A stretch of 64,000 nucleotides of DNA from Pleurocapsa sp. PCC 7327 (GTDB lineage: Bacteria > Cyanobacteriota > Cyanobacteriia > Cyanobacteriales > Microcystaceae), in assembly GCF_000317025.1 (NCBI RefSeq), contig NC_019689.1, forward strand, positions 124,001-188,000, in the 5' to 3' direction. A program made the position numbers and the translations under genes. Positions 36,373 through 45,600 of the stretch are shown here, piece after piece. The first letter of the stretch is position 1; each line of letters starts with the position of its first letter. The notes beneath the pieces were generated by a model. It worked only from the letters and a program-made list of their open reading frames with translations, was not told the DNA's origin and did not search any database.

Positions 36373-37148
36373 GGCATTGCTGAATAAGCATATGATTCAC
36401 TGAGGGACAGGCACCTCTCCAAATTTCAGGTAGCGCAGTAACAATTTGAGCGAGTGCTTTAGCATTGCTACGGACTTCGAGTAGCACAACGTCTTGCGGT
36501 GCAATCGAGCCAGGTAGTGACGTAATCGGGTATTTTCGCCTTCCACCCGCGTCATGTAAGTCTTGCTGATAATGTGGTTGCCATCGGGAATGAAACCAGG
36601 ATAGACCTTCCAACCATCGGTGACATAGAAATAGCACTTCCAAGCGGCCACGATGGCCCACAAGGGACGGAACGTTTCCGCGCTATGAGCCCCTAAAACC
36701 CACCCTAAAATCCCCGCTTTGAAGTGGTCAACGGCAGTCCACAGCCAAATCTTGTTTTTTTGTGCCCACAAAGGTCTCCAACTCATCCAATTCCCCCACT
36801 TCCGGCGTGACTTCTGGTTCGTAAGCATCGGCTAACAATTCCCCAATTTGCTTGACCCAAGTAATCACCGTTGTATGGTGAACGCCTTTGACTCGTTCAA
36901 TGGCTCGAAATCCCATGCCGTTGACATCCAGTTTGAGACAGTCCCGCTTAAACTCATCACCATAGCCTGCAGGGGGATCATAGGTTTCAATGAACTGCCG
37001 CCGACAAGCTTTACAAAGGTAATTTTGTTTACCTCTTTGCTTACCGTTCTTACCGAGCGCAGTAGAGCCACATTTAGGACATTGCATTGGTTTTACCCTC
37101 GTTTCATATCCTCATTATGCAATGCCCCTTTTACTAACCTTCTTATCG
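36373..37148 (-). mobile_element. IS1-family insertion sequence with 9-bp target duplication
   Basis: A 9-bp direct repeat CAGAGATTT flanks the insert (36364-36372 and 37149-37157). Inverted repeats begin GGCATTGC on the left (36373) and end GCAATGCC on the right (37127), matching about 20 of 23 inward. Between the right inverted repeat and the right duplication lie about 20 extra bases (37128-37148) that belong to neither. Removing the insert and one repeat restores the MscS reading P-E-I-L-V-R. Confidence 0.85.
36397..37087 (-). pseudogene. IS1-family transposase (InsA and InsB parts in different frames)
   Basis: The upstream part (36728-37087) begins MQCPKCGSTALGKNGKQRG, the zinc-finger HTH of InsA, and runs to ELDELETFVGTKK. 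The downstream part (36397-36828) gives KNKIWLWTAVDHFKAGILGW, FYVTDGWKVYPGFIPDG and KTYMTRVEGENTRLRHYLAR, the DDE catalytic region. They are joined at a run of seven A on the coding strand (near 36755). The shift is +1, whereas IS1 uses a programmed -1, so this is more likely a disabling length change of the A-run than a working frameshift signal. Confidence 0.75.
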
Positions 37149-37382
37149 CAGAGATTTTAGTGCGCGAACTCGCTGCCAATGCCGTTAACATAGAAGTGCG
37201 ATTTGGGGTTGATGCGAGACGATTGCCTTTTTTGGAAATGACTTCTCAAGTTGCTCAGGCAATTAAAGAGCTATTGCAAAAGGTTAGATGACTTTTCGAC
37301 AATGAAGGGCGATTGCGCTCCGCGCACCGATAGAATCGATCGCAATCCTAATTCCAAGCAGCTAAGAAATATTTCCTAGCTT

Positions 37383-38318
37383 ATGGTGAGTTTAAGGCAA
37401 ATTAGAAGACTGCTTAAAGAGACGATTTCTGAGTGGCAATTGAACGAAGTGTCGCTTCTGGCTTCGTCCCTAGCATATTATACAGTTTTTTCCCTAGCGC
37501 CGTTGATGGCGATCGTCATTCTCATCGTTGGGGCAATTTTTGATGAAACTGTCGCCACCGAACAGCTGGTGGCGCAAATGAGAGATTTGTTTGGCACTGA
37601 AGGCGCACAACTCCTTGCAAACGCGATCGCATACATGAAAACTGACGCGAACGAGCAAGAACCGTTTCAACTTCTGTTTAATCTCGGTTTTTTGCTGGCT
37701 GGCGCGACTGGCGTTTTTGCTCAAATTCAAGACGCGCTTAATAGAATTTGGGAGGTACGGCCAACCCCAGGAAGGCACTTGTTCCACTTTTTGCGCAAGC
37801 GCCTACTGACTTTTGTCATGGTACTGGCGATCGCATTGTTGTTGCTGGTGTCTTTTTTTGGTAACTCTATTTTGATAGCCTTTGTTGATTTGTTGAACGA
37901 GTTAGTACCCGGTTCGGGTAATCTGTGGCAAATCGTCAGCCTATCGGTTTCTTTCGGGGTAACAACGCTTATTTTTGCTCTAATGTACGCGATTCTGCCC
38001 GATGCCGAAATTGCATGGCGCGATACCTTAATTGGCGCGATCGTGACAGCACTTTTATTTCTACTGGGACAGTTTTTATTTGGATTATTTCTTACGCAAA
38101 CGAATTTTGGCTCTGCCTATGGTGTAGCTGGTTCTTTTGTTATCGTTATTACCTGGATTTTTTATGCTGCTCACATTCTTTTGTTAGGAGCAGAGTTTAC
38201 AAAAGTTTACGCCAAACATCGCGGCTCGCCCATTACTCCATCCGATTATGCTATAAGCGTTACTCGTTCTAGACAAAGGCATTCGCAGATATTTCGGAAA
38301 GACCGCCACTATTTTTAA
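37383..38318 (+). CDS. YihY/BrkB-family inner membrane protein
   Basis: 311 residues with about six membrane helices. Family signatures are LASSLAYYTVFSLAPLMAIV near the start, AQIQDALNRIWEVRP, and the C-terminal GVAGSFVIVITWIFYAAHIL with LGAEFTKVYAKHRGS. YihY proteins were once called RNase BN; the name is wrong and their function is not known, possibly transport. The C-terminus is basic. Confidence 0.88.
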   Translation: MVSLRQIRRLLKETISEWQLNEVSLLASSLAYYTVFSLAPLMAIVILIVGAIFDETVATEQLVAQMRDLFGTEGAQLLANAIAYMKTDANEQEPFQLLFNLGFLLAGATGVFAQIQDALNRIWEVRPTPGRHLFHFLRKRLLTFVMVLAIALLLLVSFFGNSILIAFVDLLNELVPGSGNLWQIVSLSVSFGVTTLIFALMYAILPDAEIAWRDTLIGAIVTALLFLLGQFLFGLFLTQTNFGSAYGVAGSFVIVITWIFYAAHILLLGAEFTKVYAKHRGSPITPSDYAISVTRSRQRHSQIFRKDRHYF

Positions 38319-38434
38319 GTAAATCTATGTTAGAAACGAGCTAGATTTGATCGCGATCGCCTATCTCAAGGAAATTATTTAGTATTATTTATTGTGGATC
38401 GTCGCCAAATAATTAACGGCTCGATCGAAGGATT

Positions 38435-38875
38435 ATGAACGTTAAATCGCTTGACAGGATTCCTTGGCTATCTCTGGTGATACTTTGGCTGGCTTACGCC
38501 TTACTGGGGTGGTATTTATCCGCTCACCATATTATTTGGCTAGTAGGCGCTTTTGTAGCACTTGTATCGTTAGCTGTAGCTTGGAAAAGCAATCCGCTGT
38601 TAAAACGTTTGCTTAATCTAAGTTCTCAAGGTTTGGTTGTGGTTGTAATTGCGAGTGTAATTGTCAGTATATTAGTAACTTTGGCAATTATATGGAATAC
38701 AGTTTTTAATCTAATTGTTATTCCTTTTGTCGCTACGGTTTTAGCTCAAGTCGAATCAAGTTTTTCTGGCTGGAGTAAACTACAGATGTTTTTAGTCTTA
38801 ACCTTTGTTGCCGGATTTGGATTAATATTTGGCGAAATCGTAGATTTGACGATTTTTTCTCATAACGTTCGCTGA
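38435..38875 (+). CDS. Small integral membrane protein, unknown function
   Basis: 146 residues with four predicted hydrophobic helices (WLSLVILWLAYALLGWYLSA, then IIWLVGAFVALVSLAVAW, then VVVVIASVIVSILVTLAIIW, and a last one). It begins MNVKSLDRIPWLS. It resembles conserved cyanobacterial hypothetical membrane proteins. The same strand and a 116-bp gap follow the YihY gene. Confidence 0.6.
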   Translation: MNVKSLDRIPWLSLVILWLAYALLGWYLSAHHIIWLVGAFVALVSLAVAWKSNPLLKRLLNLSSQGLVVVVIASVIVSILVTLAIIWNTVFNLIVIPFVATVLAQVESSFSGWSKLQMFLVLTFVAGFGLIFGEIVDLTIFSHNVR

Positions 38876-39043
38876 TATCTACATTTTTTCCCTTTTCCTT
38901 TTCAAAATTTGCTTTTTATGTTGATTTATAATTGTGTCTTCCTATTAAAAATCGTTTCATTCCAGACATATTTTTCTGTTTTGTTTGGCTAGCGCCAGCT
39001 CTTAGGGTATAGACTAAAAGCGTAGGGATTAAGGAGAGAAAAA

Positions 39044-39334
39044 ATGGCAGTCAAACTCATCCCTGATATTGAAAATGTTGTTGAAGATCTCGGCGTTCCT
39101 GGAATCGCTGCGATCGTTCTCCTGCCCGTTCTCGTTCCAGTTGTGGCAGGCGTAGGCAAACCGATAGCCAAAGCCACTATCAAAGGGGGAATTCTCCTTT
39201 ATGAAAGAGGCAAGGGAGTAATTGCCGAAGTCGGCGAAACCCTCGAAGATCTTATCGCAGAAGCCAAAGCTGAACTCGCCGAGGCAGAAACCGGAGAAGC
39301 TCAAGCAACCGAAACTGAAGCCGCAGCAAGCTAG
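39044..39334 (+). CDS. DUF5132 domain protein
   Basis: ATG 39044 follows AAGGAGAG, a strong site. 96 residues: a hydrophobic stretch (GVPGIAAIVLLPVLVPVVAG), the conserved GKPIAKATIKGGILLYERGK, and an acidic, Ala/Glu-rich helix (AEAKAELAEAETGEAQATE). This is the DUF5132 pattern of small, possibly membrane-associated proteins. Function is unknown. Confidence 0.72.
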   Translation: MAVKLIPDIENVVEDLGVPGIAAIVLLPVLVPVVAGVGKPIAKATIKGGILLYERGKGVIAEVGETLEDLIAEAKAELAEAETGEAQATETEAAAS

Positions 39335-39498
39335 TCGAGTTTTCGCCATGAAAAAGTTCGTTGCTTGTGGGAGAATAAAAAGCGAAGTAAAACTCAAGGT
39401 CTGACTTGACACTGGAGTTTAGATAGAAAGAGTCCTAGCCTAAGCTCCAGCGCTCGTATTTGGGCGATCTTATTGCTGCCAAAAAGGGAGTGACAGGC

Positions 39499-39699
39499 AT
39501 GAATAATCTAGTTAAAGAAGGAAAAAACACCTATATCGTTCAAGCTCCACCTCCTAGTAGTCCCGATATCGTGCCCTCAATTTACTGGATTGAGCTAGCA
39601 GAAGGTTTTTTAGTGGAGTGGCTGTGGACGTATTTACCAGACGGTAATCGGGTAGTTACCGATTATAAGCTTATACCCCCCCCCCGCGAGCGATCGTAA
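39499..39699 (+). CDS. Small protein, unknown function
   Basis: ATG 39499 after AAAAAGGGAG gives 66 residues beginning MNNLVKEGKNTYIVQAPPPS and containing YWIELAEGFLVEWLWTYLPD. Its last codons cross a run of ten C (39676-39685) and overlap the end of the convergent gene 39663-39914 by 37 bp. A tract-length change would alter the C-terminus. I do not recognise a family. Confidence 0.5.
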   Translation: MNNLVKEGKNTYIVQAPPPSSPDIVPSIYWIELAEGFLVEWLWTYLPDGNRVVTDYKLIPPPRERS

Positions 39700-39914
39700 A
39701 AAAGTTGATGGCGACGTTTGAGAAACGCGATCGCTTCGGCAGAAGATAAGTACATTTGCGCTACATTGTCGACGCTCAGCAACCAACGAGTTTCCAGTTG
39801 GGACAGTACCCAATTTTCCTTTGGGTGAAAAGGCAGAATATGCCAATTGCCGTTGACAGTCAGTTCACAAGTAAATCCCAAACTTCTAGCGTGGCTGACA
39901 ACAGGTTCGCTCAT
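39663..39914 (-). CDS. Small protein, unknown function
   Basis: 83 residues beginning MSEPVVSHARSLGFTCELTV and containing NWVLSQLETRWLLSVDNVAQ and SSAEAIAFLKRRHQLF. The ordered composition looks like a real cyanobacterial hypothetical protein. The last residues (RGGGISL) come from the ten-base G-run on this strand, so the functional protein may end earlier near QLF. It overlaps the convergent plus-strand gene. Confidence 0.55.
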   Translation of the reverse strand: MSEPVVSHARSLGFTCELTVNGNWHILPFHPKENWVLSQLETRWLLSVDNVAQMYLSSAEAIAFLKRRHQLFYDRSRGGGISL

Positions 39915-39988
39915 AAAAAGTTAGAAAGTAAAAATATAGCTAACCTGCGTTTATCCTATCCTGTTTAAGAAACCGATTGGAATAGAAG

Positions 39989-40162
39989 TCAGTCAGCAAC
40001 GGGATTTGGGGAGTTTGCATTTAACCCTTGTTGGAGGGCAGCAAGCATTTGAAAGCGAACGGCAGTTGCCCACAGATCGAAATCAAAATTTTCATGGTTG
40101 GGATTGAGTACGGTCAGAACTTCTTGATTGTTAATGTTTTCTCTTGTTTTGTCGATTTTCAC
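39989..40162 (-). CDS. Small protein, unknown function
   Basis: The start is best placed at GTG 40162, nine bases after AGGAGG, giving 57 residues: VKIDKTRENINNQEVLTVLN, then FDFDLWATAVRFQMLAALQQ. The longer frame from 40252 adds a region with no ribosome site. No family recognised. Confidence 0.5.
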   Translation of the reverse strand: MKIDKTRENINNQEVLTVLNPNHENFDFDLWATAVRFQMLAALQQGLNANSPNPVAD

Positions 40163-40397
40163 TGGCGCATGCCTCCTAATACCATTTTGCGTCGAAGAAG
40201 CTGAATGGGGATAAACATAGAGCGATCGCGAGCCAAAGACAATCTGTAACATTTGTTACAGCTTTCTCTTTCGATCGTAAACTAGTAAAGTTTTTGAAAG
40301 GGTTAAGTCAAGATTAGATTTTGATTAAAACAACTTGAATTGTCTGTACTGTTATTAGTAATTAATCATATCCCCACACCCCCATCCCCAATCATCT

Positions 40398-40991
40398 CTA
40401 ATCCAGTTCTCGCCTTCCTTCTAAGGCTCTTGCCAGAGTAACTTCATCGGCATATTCTAAATCGCCCCCCATAGGCAAACCAAAGGCAATTCTCGTGACT
40501 TTCGTGAATGGTCTAAGAAGCTGACCGACATAAAGGGTTGTCGTCTCTCCCTCAACGCTTGGGCTAATTGCCAAAATGATTTCTTTTACTTTCTCGCGAT
40601 CGACTCGCTGCACCAAAGGGGTAATATTAAGCTGTTCGGGACCGATGCCGTCCATTGGAGAGATGACTCCTCCTAGCACGTGATACTTGCCGCTATACTC
40701 TCGCGTTTTTTCGATGGCAATCACGTCGCGAGAGTCTGCCACTACGCAGATAGTGCTACTGTCCCGATTGGGATTGCGGCAGATTTCGCAGATGGGTTCG
40801 GCTGAGAGATGAAAGCAAACTTGACACAAGCCGACTTGCTTTTTTGCCTCGATTATAGCGCTAGCTAATGCTTGCACTTCGGCTTCGGAGCGCTTGAGAA
40901 TATGCAGTGCCAATCGCTGGGCGGTTTTTGGTCCTACACCGGGCAAACGTTGCAGTTGTTCGATCAGACGAGCTAAGGGAGGTGTATAAAT
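40398..40991 (-). CDS. recR: Recombination mediator RecR
   Basis: RecR works with RecF and RecO to load RecA at gaps. Visible are the helix-hairpin-helix [20 protein letters not shown], the zinc finger [16 protein letters not shown], and the Toprim part [18 protein letters not shown] with [19 protein letters not shown]. The true start is upstream of TTG 40946: the frame reads back through [14 protein letters not shown], as in homologues, but has no ATG, GTG or TTG before the stop. ATT at 40991, 11 bases after GGAG, sits where the initiator should be. The start is therefore given as a probable AUU. Confidence 0.9.
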   Translation of the reverse strand: MYTPPLARLIEQLQRLPGVGPKTAQRLALHILKRSEAEVQALASAIIEAKKQVGLCQVCFHLSAEPICEICRNPNRDSSTICVVADSRDVIAIEKTREYSGKYHVLGGVISPMDGIGPEQLNITPLVQRVDREKVKEIILAISPSVEGETTTLYVGQLLRPFTKVTRIAFGLPMGGDLEYADEVTLARALEGRRELD

Positions 40992-41068
40992 AGCGAGTGT
41001 GTCTCCGAATTTAGTCCTTTTTAGTCCTTTCTTATTATAGAAAGCGATCGCGCGCGATCGCTGACAAC

Positions 41069-41095
41069 AAAAAGCGCTCTCGATCGAAAGAGCGC
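41069..41095 (-). terminator. Rho-independent terminator of psbA
   Basis: On the minus strand GCGCTCT and AGAGCGC (41089-41095 with 41074-41080) form a stem around an 8-nt loop, followed by a T-run (41073-41069). It lies 49 bp after the psbA stop and separates it from recR. A 20-bp palindrome made of two overlapping HIP1-type octamers lies beyond it at 41043-41062. Confidence 0.88.
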
Positions 41096-41143
41096 CTATC
41101 GATTAGTACAACCCTAGACTTTTAGGATTTTTTGCCTGAAACT

Positions 41144-42226
41144 TTACCCCTCAATAGAGGGAGCTGTCAAAGCGATTGGAGTAGCTTCGCCGCTAGCCAA
41201 ATCCAAGGGGAAGTTATGGGCATTGCGTTCGTGCATGACCTCAAAGCCAAGATTAGCACGGTTCAACACGTCAGCCCAGGTGCTGATGACGCGACCTTGA
41301 GAGTCAAGAACCGACTGGTTGAAGTTGAAGCCGTTGAGGTTGAATGCCATGGTGCTGACGCCCATAGCGGTAAACCAGATGCAAACGACGGGCCAAGCAC
41401 CCAAGAAGAAATGCAGGGAACGGCTGTTGTTGAAAGATGCGTATTGGAAGATTAAGCGTCCAAAGTAGCCGTGAGCAGCAACGATATTATAGGTTTCCTC
41501 TTCTTGTCCGAACTTATAGCCGTAGTTCTGGGATTCGTTTTCGCTAGTCTCGCGCACTAAGCTAGAGGTAACTAAGCTTCCATGCATCGCGCAGAACAGA
41601 GAACCGCCAAACACACCAGCTACGCCTAGCATGTGGAAGGGATGCATCAGAATGTTATGCTCGGCTTGGAAGACGAACATGAAGTTGAAGGTGCCGGAGA
41701 TTCCCAGGGGCATCCCGTCGGAGAAGGAGCCTTGTCCGATGGGGTAAATTAGGAACACGGCAAAAGCCGAAGCAAGGGGAGCGCTGTAAGCAACGCAAAT
41801 CCAAGGACGCATGCCCAGGCGGTAGCTCAACTCCCACTGACGACCCATCCAGCAGCAAATTCCCAGCAAGAAGTGGAAGAGGATTAACTGGTAGGGACCG
41901 CCGTTGTAGAGCCACTCGTCGAGGCTGGCTGCTTCCCAAATCGGATAGAAGTGCAAGCCGATGGCGTTAGAAGAAGGTACGACAGCACCGGAGATAATGT
42001 TGTTGCCATACAGGAGAGAACCAGATACGGGTTCGCGGATGCCATCGATGTCCACTGGGGGAGCGGCGATGAAGGCGATGATGTAACAGATGGTTGCAGT
42101 GAGAAGCGTTGGGATCATGATGACGCCGAACCAACCGATATAGATGCGGTTGTTGGTGCTGGTAATCCACTCACAAAACTGCTCCCATAAAGAGGCTTTT
42201 TCGCGTGTCTGTAAAGTGGTTGTCAT
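41144..42226 (-). CDS. psbA: Photosystem II reaction-centre protein D1
   Basis: ATG 42226 ([20 protein letters not shown]) gives the standard 360 residues. All key residues are present: Tyr161 (YZ), Asp170, Glu189, His190, His198, His215, Ser264, His272, His332, Glu333, Asp342 and the Ala344 processing site with a 16-residue tail. Residue 130 is Gln, so it is the Gln130-type D1 rather than the high-light Glu130 form. Gly80, Phe158 and Thr286 exclude the low-oxygen D1' form. Residues 124-126 read CCW, less usual. The promoter lies in an AT-rich upstream region. Confidence 0.97.
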   Translation of the reverse strand: MTTTLQTREKASLWEQFCEWITSTNNRIYIGWFGVIMIPTLLTATICYIIAFIAAPPVDIDGIREPVSGSLLYGNNIISGAVVPSSNAIGLHFYPIWEAASLDEWLYNGGPYQLILFHFLLGICCWMGRQWELSYRLGMRPWICVAYSAPLASAFAVFLIYPIGQGSFSDGMPLGISGTFNFMFVFQAEHNILMHPFHMLGVAGVFGGSLFCAMHGSLVTSSLVRETSENESQNYGYKFGQEEETYNIVAAHGYFGRLIFQYASFNNSRSLHFFLGAWPVVCIWFTAMGVSTMAFNLNGFNFNQSVLDSQGRVISTWADVLNRANLGFEVMHERNAHNFPLDLASGEATPIALTAPSIEG

Positions 42227-42648
42227 AGCTGAATGATTACTAAAAAGATGATACGTTGGTTTTTGATGAATTTCGCAAGAGTTACCTCGCAATATATTTT
42301 TTAAGTATATTTACATCTTTATAAAATCGGGCGACATTTTTTTGTATATTTTTATATAAGTATATTTATATAAATATACTTATATTTCTTTGTGTTAAGT
42401 TTAATAAATAAAATTTACAAGCTGGCGATCGCGACGAGTTTTTTAAGAGTCCAAACGAGTTAATTTATCGGACTTTTCAGGAATTGTGCCTTTGGCGCGA
42501 TCGCGAGGATAATCCTTACAATTCTTCATTAACAGGATTTTTCTAAAAATAGCTAATTTCTAGAGAAAATAGCCAATTATTAACTTTTTTGCGCTTTTAA
42601 AGCAAATGTTAATTTCCAAGATTTGTAAATTTTCTTCCCATCAAATTG
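42227..42648. promoter_or_regulatory. psbA upstream region with 32-bp palindrome
   Basis: The strand feeding psbA contains TATACT and TATATT boxes near 42285-42311 as candidate -10 elements. A perfect 32-bp palindrome, all A/T except two central-arm G/C pairs (AAGTATATTTAT and its complement), spans 42354-42385. The rest up to 42648 is AT-rich with no gene. The 5' end of the alpha-2-macroglobulin gene is far away, so this is psbA control DNA plus the 3' region of that gene. Confidence 0.55.
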
Positions 42649-45600
42649 TTAAGAATTATTTGATACTTCTAAAACAGAAGAAGCAGAACGCCCAAATTCC
42701 TCTGGGGCATATTGTAGATAAACTTCCGCACCGGGATATTCAAACTTACCGGGAGTGACAGAACGCACTAAATAGTGCATGCTATAAACGCCAGCCTTTA
42801 AGCGATCGCCATACGCTACAATTTTATCTTTATGGATTTTCTGATAGTTAATTTCCCAACTATCCTGTTGTGGCTGAAAATATGAGGTAGAAGCTTGGAA
42901 ACTGGTATCGACTGCTTCAAAACCAGCCGGAAGGGGATCGTTAATTATCAGATGGTCTATAGGATGGTCGGTAATGATTTCTAATCCGATATCAAATACC
43001 TGTCCTGGCGTTACGGTAAAGGGTTCGTCAGGCACATACAAATCGATTTCGCGCAAGACTCGTGGTTGATTGGCAGAACGAATATAGCGGAGAACTCTTA
43101 ATCCTTCGATCCGTCCGGGTTGATTTCCTTTGATGCGATAGCGATAGGCAGTTAAATAATGCAAGTTACCTTTGCCGGATTTGTTGAGGATTAAATCGTG
43201 TCGTCCTTGCGGTAACTTCTCCATCGGGACTTGCAGTTCGTAACTGGGGTTGCGATACCCTTCAAAGCGAACTTTGCTTAACTGTTTGTTAGCTAGTCGA
43301 ACGATAGCGCTATAGTTAGGCGGAGTCGGTTCTAGTTGAGTGTATTCTACTAATGCCGTTAATGCTTGGGCATTGTCGTAGCTAGTTTGCCAAGTTCCCT
43401 CTCGCCGCATTGCTAAAAGTCCTTGCAGGAGGCGATCTAAGTTTTCCGGACTTACTTTTTGGGCAATAAACAGGCGCAAGGCTTGTGCTTGGGCGGTCGT
43501 ATTAGAATTAAACCAACGCCATTTTTGCGGCAGGTTTACCGTTGCAGTGCGTCCCGTTTCGTAAACTGTTTCCTGAATCTCATTAAATAGAATTTGCGCT
43601 TCGTCTTGCCATTCGGGGAATTGAAAGAGATAGCGGGTTAATTTAATTTGATTGACGCGATCGAATGAATTACGTTGTTCGTAGATAGAGACGAGGAAAT
43701 CTGTGCGTTTTTCTCCTAATTGTGCCAACGCCATCAATGCTTCTAGCTGTACTTGTCGCCTGCATAGGAGAGTACACCAATCGTATTGACCGGGATTTGC
43801 CAAAATTTTGTTTAAATAAGTCTTGAGACGAGCTATAATCTCCGAATCTACGATAAATCCAGCGGCTTTTGCTTGGGCAATACTTTCCGCCGCGTAGGGA
43901 GTTATTAGAGGATCGGACTGAGAGATTTCTGGAGAAGGAAAATAGGCAAAACCGCCGTCGGGTTGCTGGAGTTTTTGGAGGTTTTCTAATGCTTTAGCCG
44001 CCTCTTGGGTAGGGTTGAAATTGCTAAAGGTTTGACCGTATTTTTGAGAGAGGATTTGTAAGTTAGCCGCGATCGCAAGTTGACTTGCAGAGGTTTCTAA
44101 GAAAGGTAACCAATCTTGGGCAAAAACCTCTTTCGCTGGCGCAGTAATCTCTGGAATAAGGGTACTGGCGAGGAAAATGTCTAATCCACCTGCATCGGGA
44201 AGGACGTTATTATCGACTTGCAGGGGAATTTTGACTTGACTCGTCGTTACGCCTGATTCAATTGCTTGTTCTGTCACCTCTAACTCTCTTACTTCCAAAG
44301 GTACTTCAAAAGCATCGCTTGCTTGGTTATTGAGTTGGGTGACAAACTGGACTTTCCCTTTGCCAATTTCAGAGGCAACCATTGGAAAGCGATAGGCATT
44401 GGTTCCTGATGTTGCATTGGTAGAGATGTTACACGTAGCGTCTCTACAGTTATCGGTAAATTGGAGTTTGTTTGTCACAGAACCATTAATGGTTAAATTC
44501 CCCGTTTGTCCCGTGGTATTGGTGACGGATAAACCTCCTTGAAAGCGATCGCCTACACGAGCAAATTGAGGCAAAATGGGGTTAGTAACCAGGGGTTTAG
44601 TTGTCATAAAAGTCGCTTCTCCATTGCCGAAATGGAGATTTCCATCGGTAACAACTGCCATGACGCGCCAAGTGGTCAAATCGTCGGGTAAAGTAAAGGT
44701 AACACTGGCTTTTCCATTAGCATCGGCGAGGACGGAACCGTTATAGTAAGCAAGTGCCTGGAAATTGGTGCGAATGCGGGTATTTGCTGCTGCTGCTGAC
44801 TCTCCTCCCCCATATCCCCATCCTTTTTCTAATGGAGAAGCTTGGGGGGTGAGGATGACATCGGGACGATTATCGGCGAAGCGAGTGGCAATATCTTGTT
44901 CTGCATAGACGGTTGCGACTAAATCCGGAGGACGATAGCCACTCAGTTGTAAGATGGCTTCATTGACTACCATGACGGTGAATTGTCCCCGAATGGGATT
45001 GCCTTTGTCATCCTGTAAAGTTAGGTCTACCGTTTCTTGCGTTCCTGGTTCTAGTTTGTCTTGTTGGGGAGTTATTTTTACCTGTAAATATTTATCCTCC
45101 AGGCTAGTATTAAAGGGGGCAAATCCAATGCGGACGAGATTTTCTACGCTTCCGGGTTCGACTTGAGAGATGGGTTGTCCCTGACGCACTAATACTGCTT
45201 CTACAGCGGCATTGGGAACCATGTCTGGAGTAACTTGAAATTGTATTTTGGGTGCGCCGCCTTGGACTTTCTGGATAGTACTGTAGAGAGTATCGTGACG
45301 AATCACGGCAAAATATAACTCCGCTTCTGGATAGGGAGATTCGATTAATGCGGTAGCAGTTTCGCCCGGTTGATAGGTTTGTTTATCGAGGTGAATTTCT
45401 ATGCGATTATTATCATAGCGATCGCCCCAATTCACTATATCTTCTCCCGTCACCCAGATTTGCGTATCGGTTGCGCTGACATCGCTTTGACTGTGGGCGA
45501 AATTTGCATGGATGCGATAGGAACCCGATTCGGGTGGCGTAAAAGATATCGTTTGCGGTTCGTTTCCCGAACGAATCTCCTGTTCTACGACGGTTTTGTA

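Larger units (their letters stand above)
35961..37291 (+). pseudogene. MscS-type mechanosensitive channel gene, 5' truncated and split by IS1-family element
   Basis: The left part codes the MscS pore and beta domain (IGFSLRDILSNCFSGIILLA, then RPFRLGDQIIIRDFEGTVAQ) and GRIVYIPNQEVFSAIITNN. A frameshift near 36255 moves the frame to GIGYDGDITTAKRILKEAVL, then AEPKPEI at 36370. After the IS1-family insertion the same protein resumes at 37149 with EILVRELAANAVNIEVRF and LPFLEMTSQVAQAIKELL, ending at TGA 37289-37291. The N-terminal half is missing and replaced by IS5-family sequence. The channel is certainly non-functional. Confidence 0.85.

Noticed and set aside
36848..37291. A novel plus-strand gene
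   Set aside because: It is antisense to the IS1 transposase at its start and becomes the mscS 3' fragment at its end; not a gene.
41043..41062. 20-bp palindrome as an operator
   Set aside because: It is two overlapping HIP1-type octamers, a common cyanobacterial feature.
41951..42190. Plus-strand frame within psbA
   Set aside because: Complete overlap with a highly conserved gene; a shadow frame.
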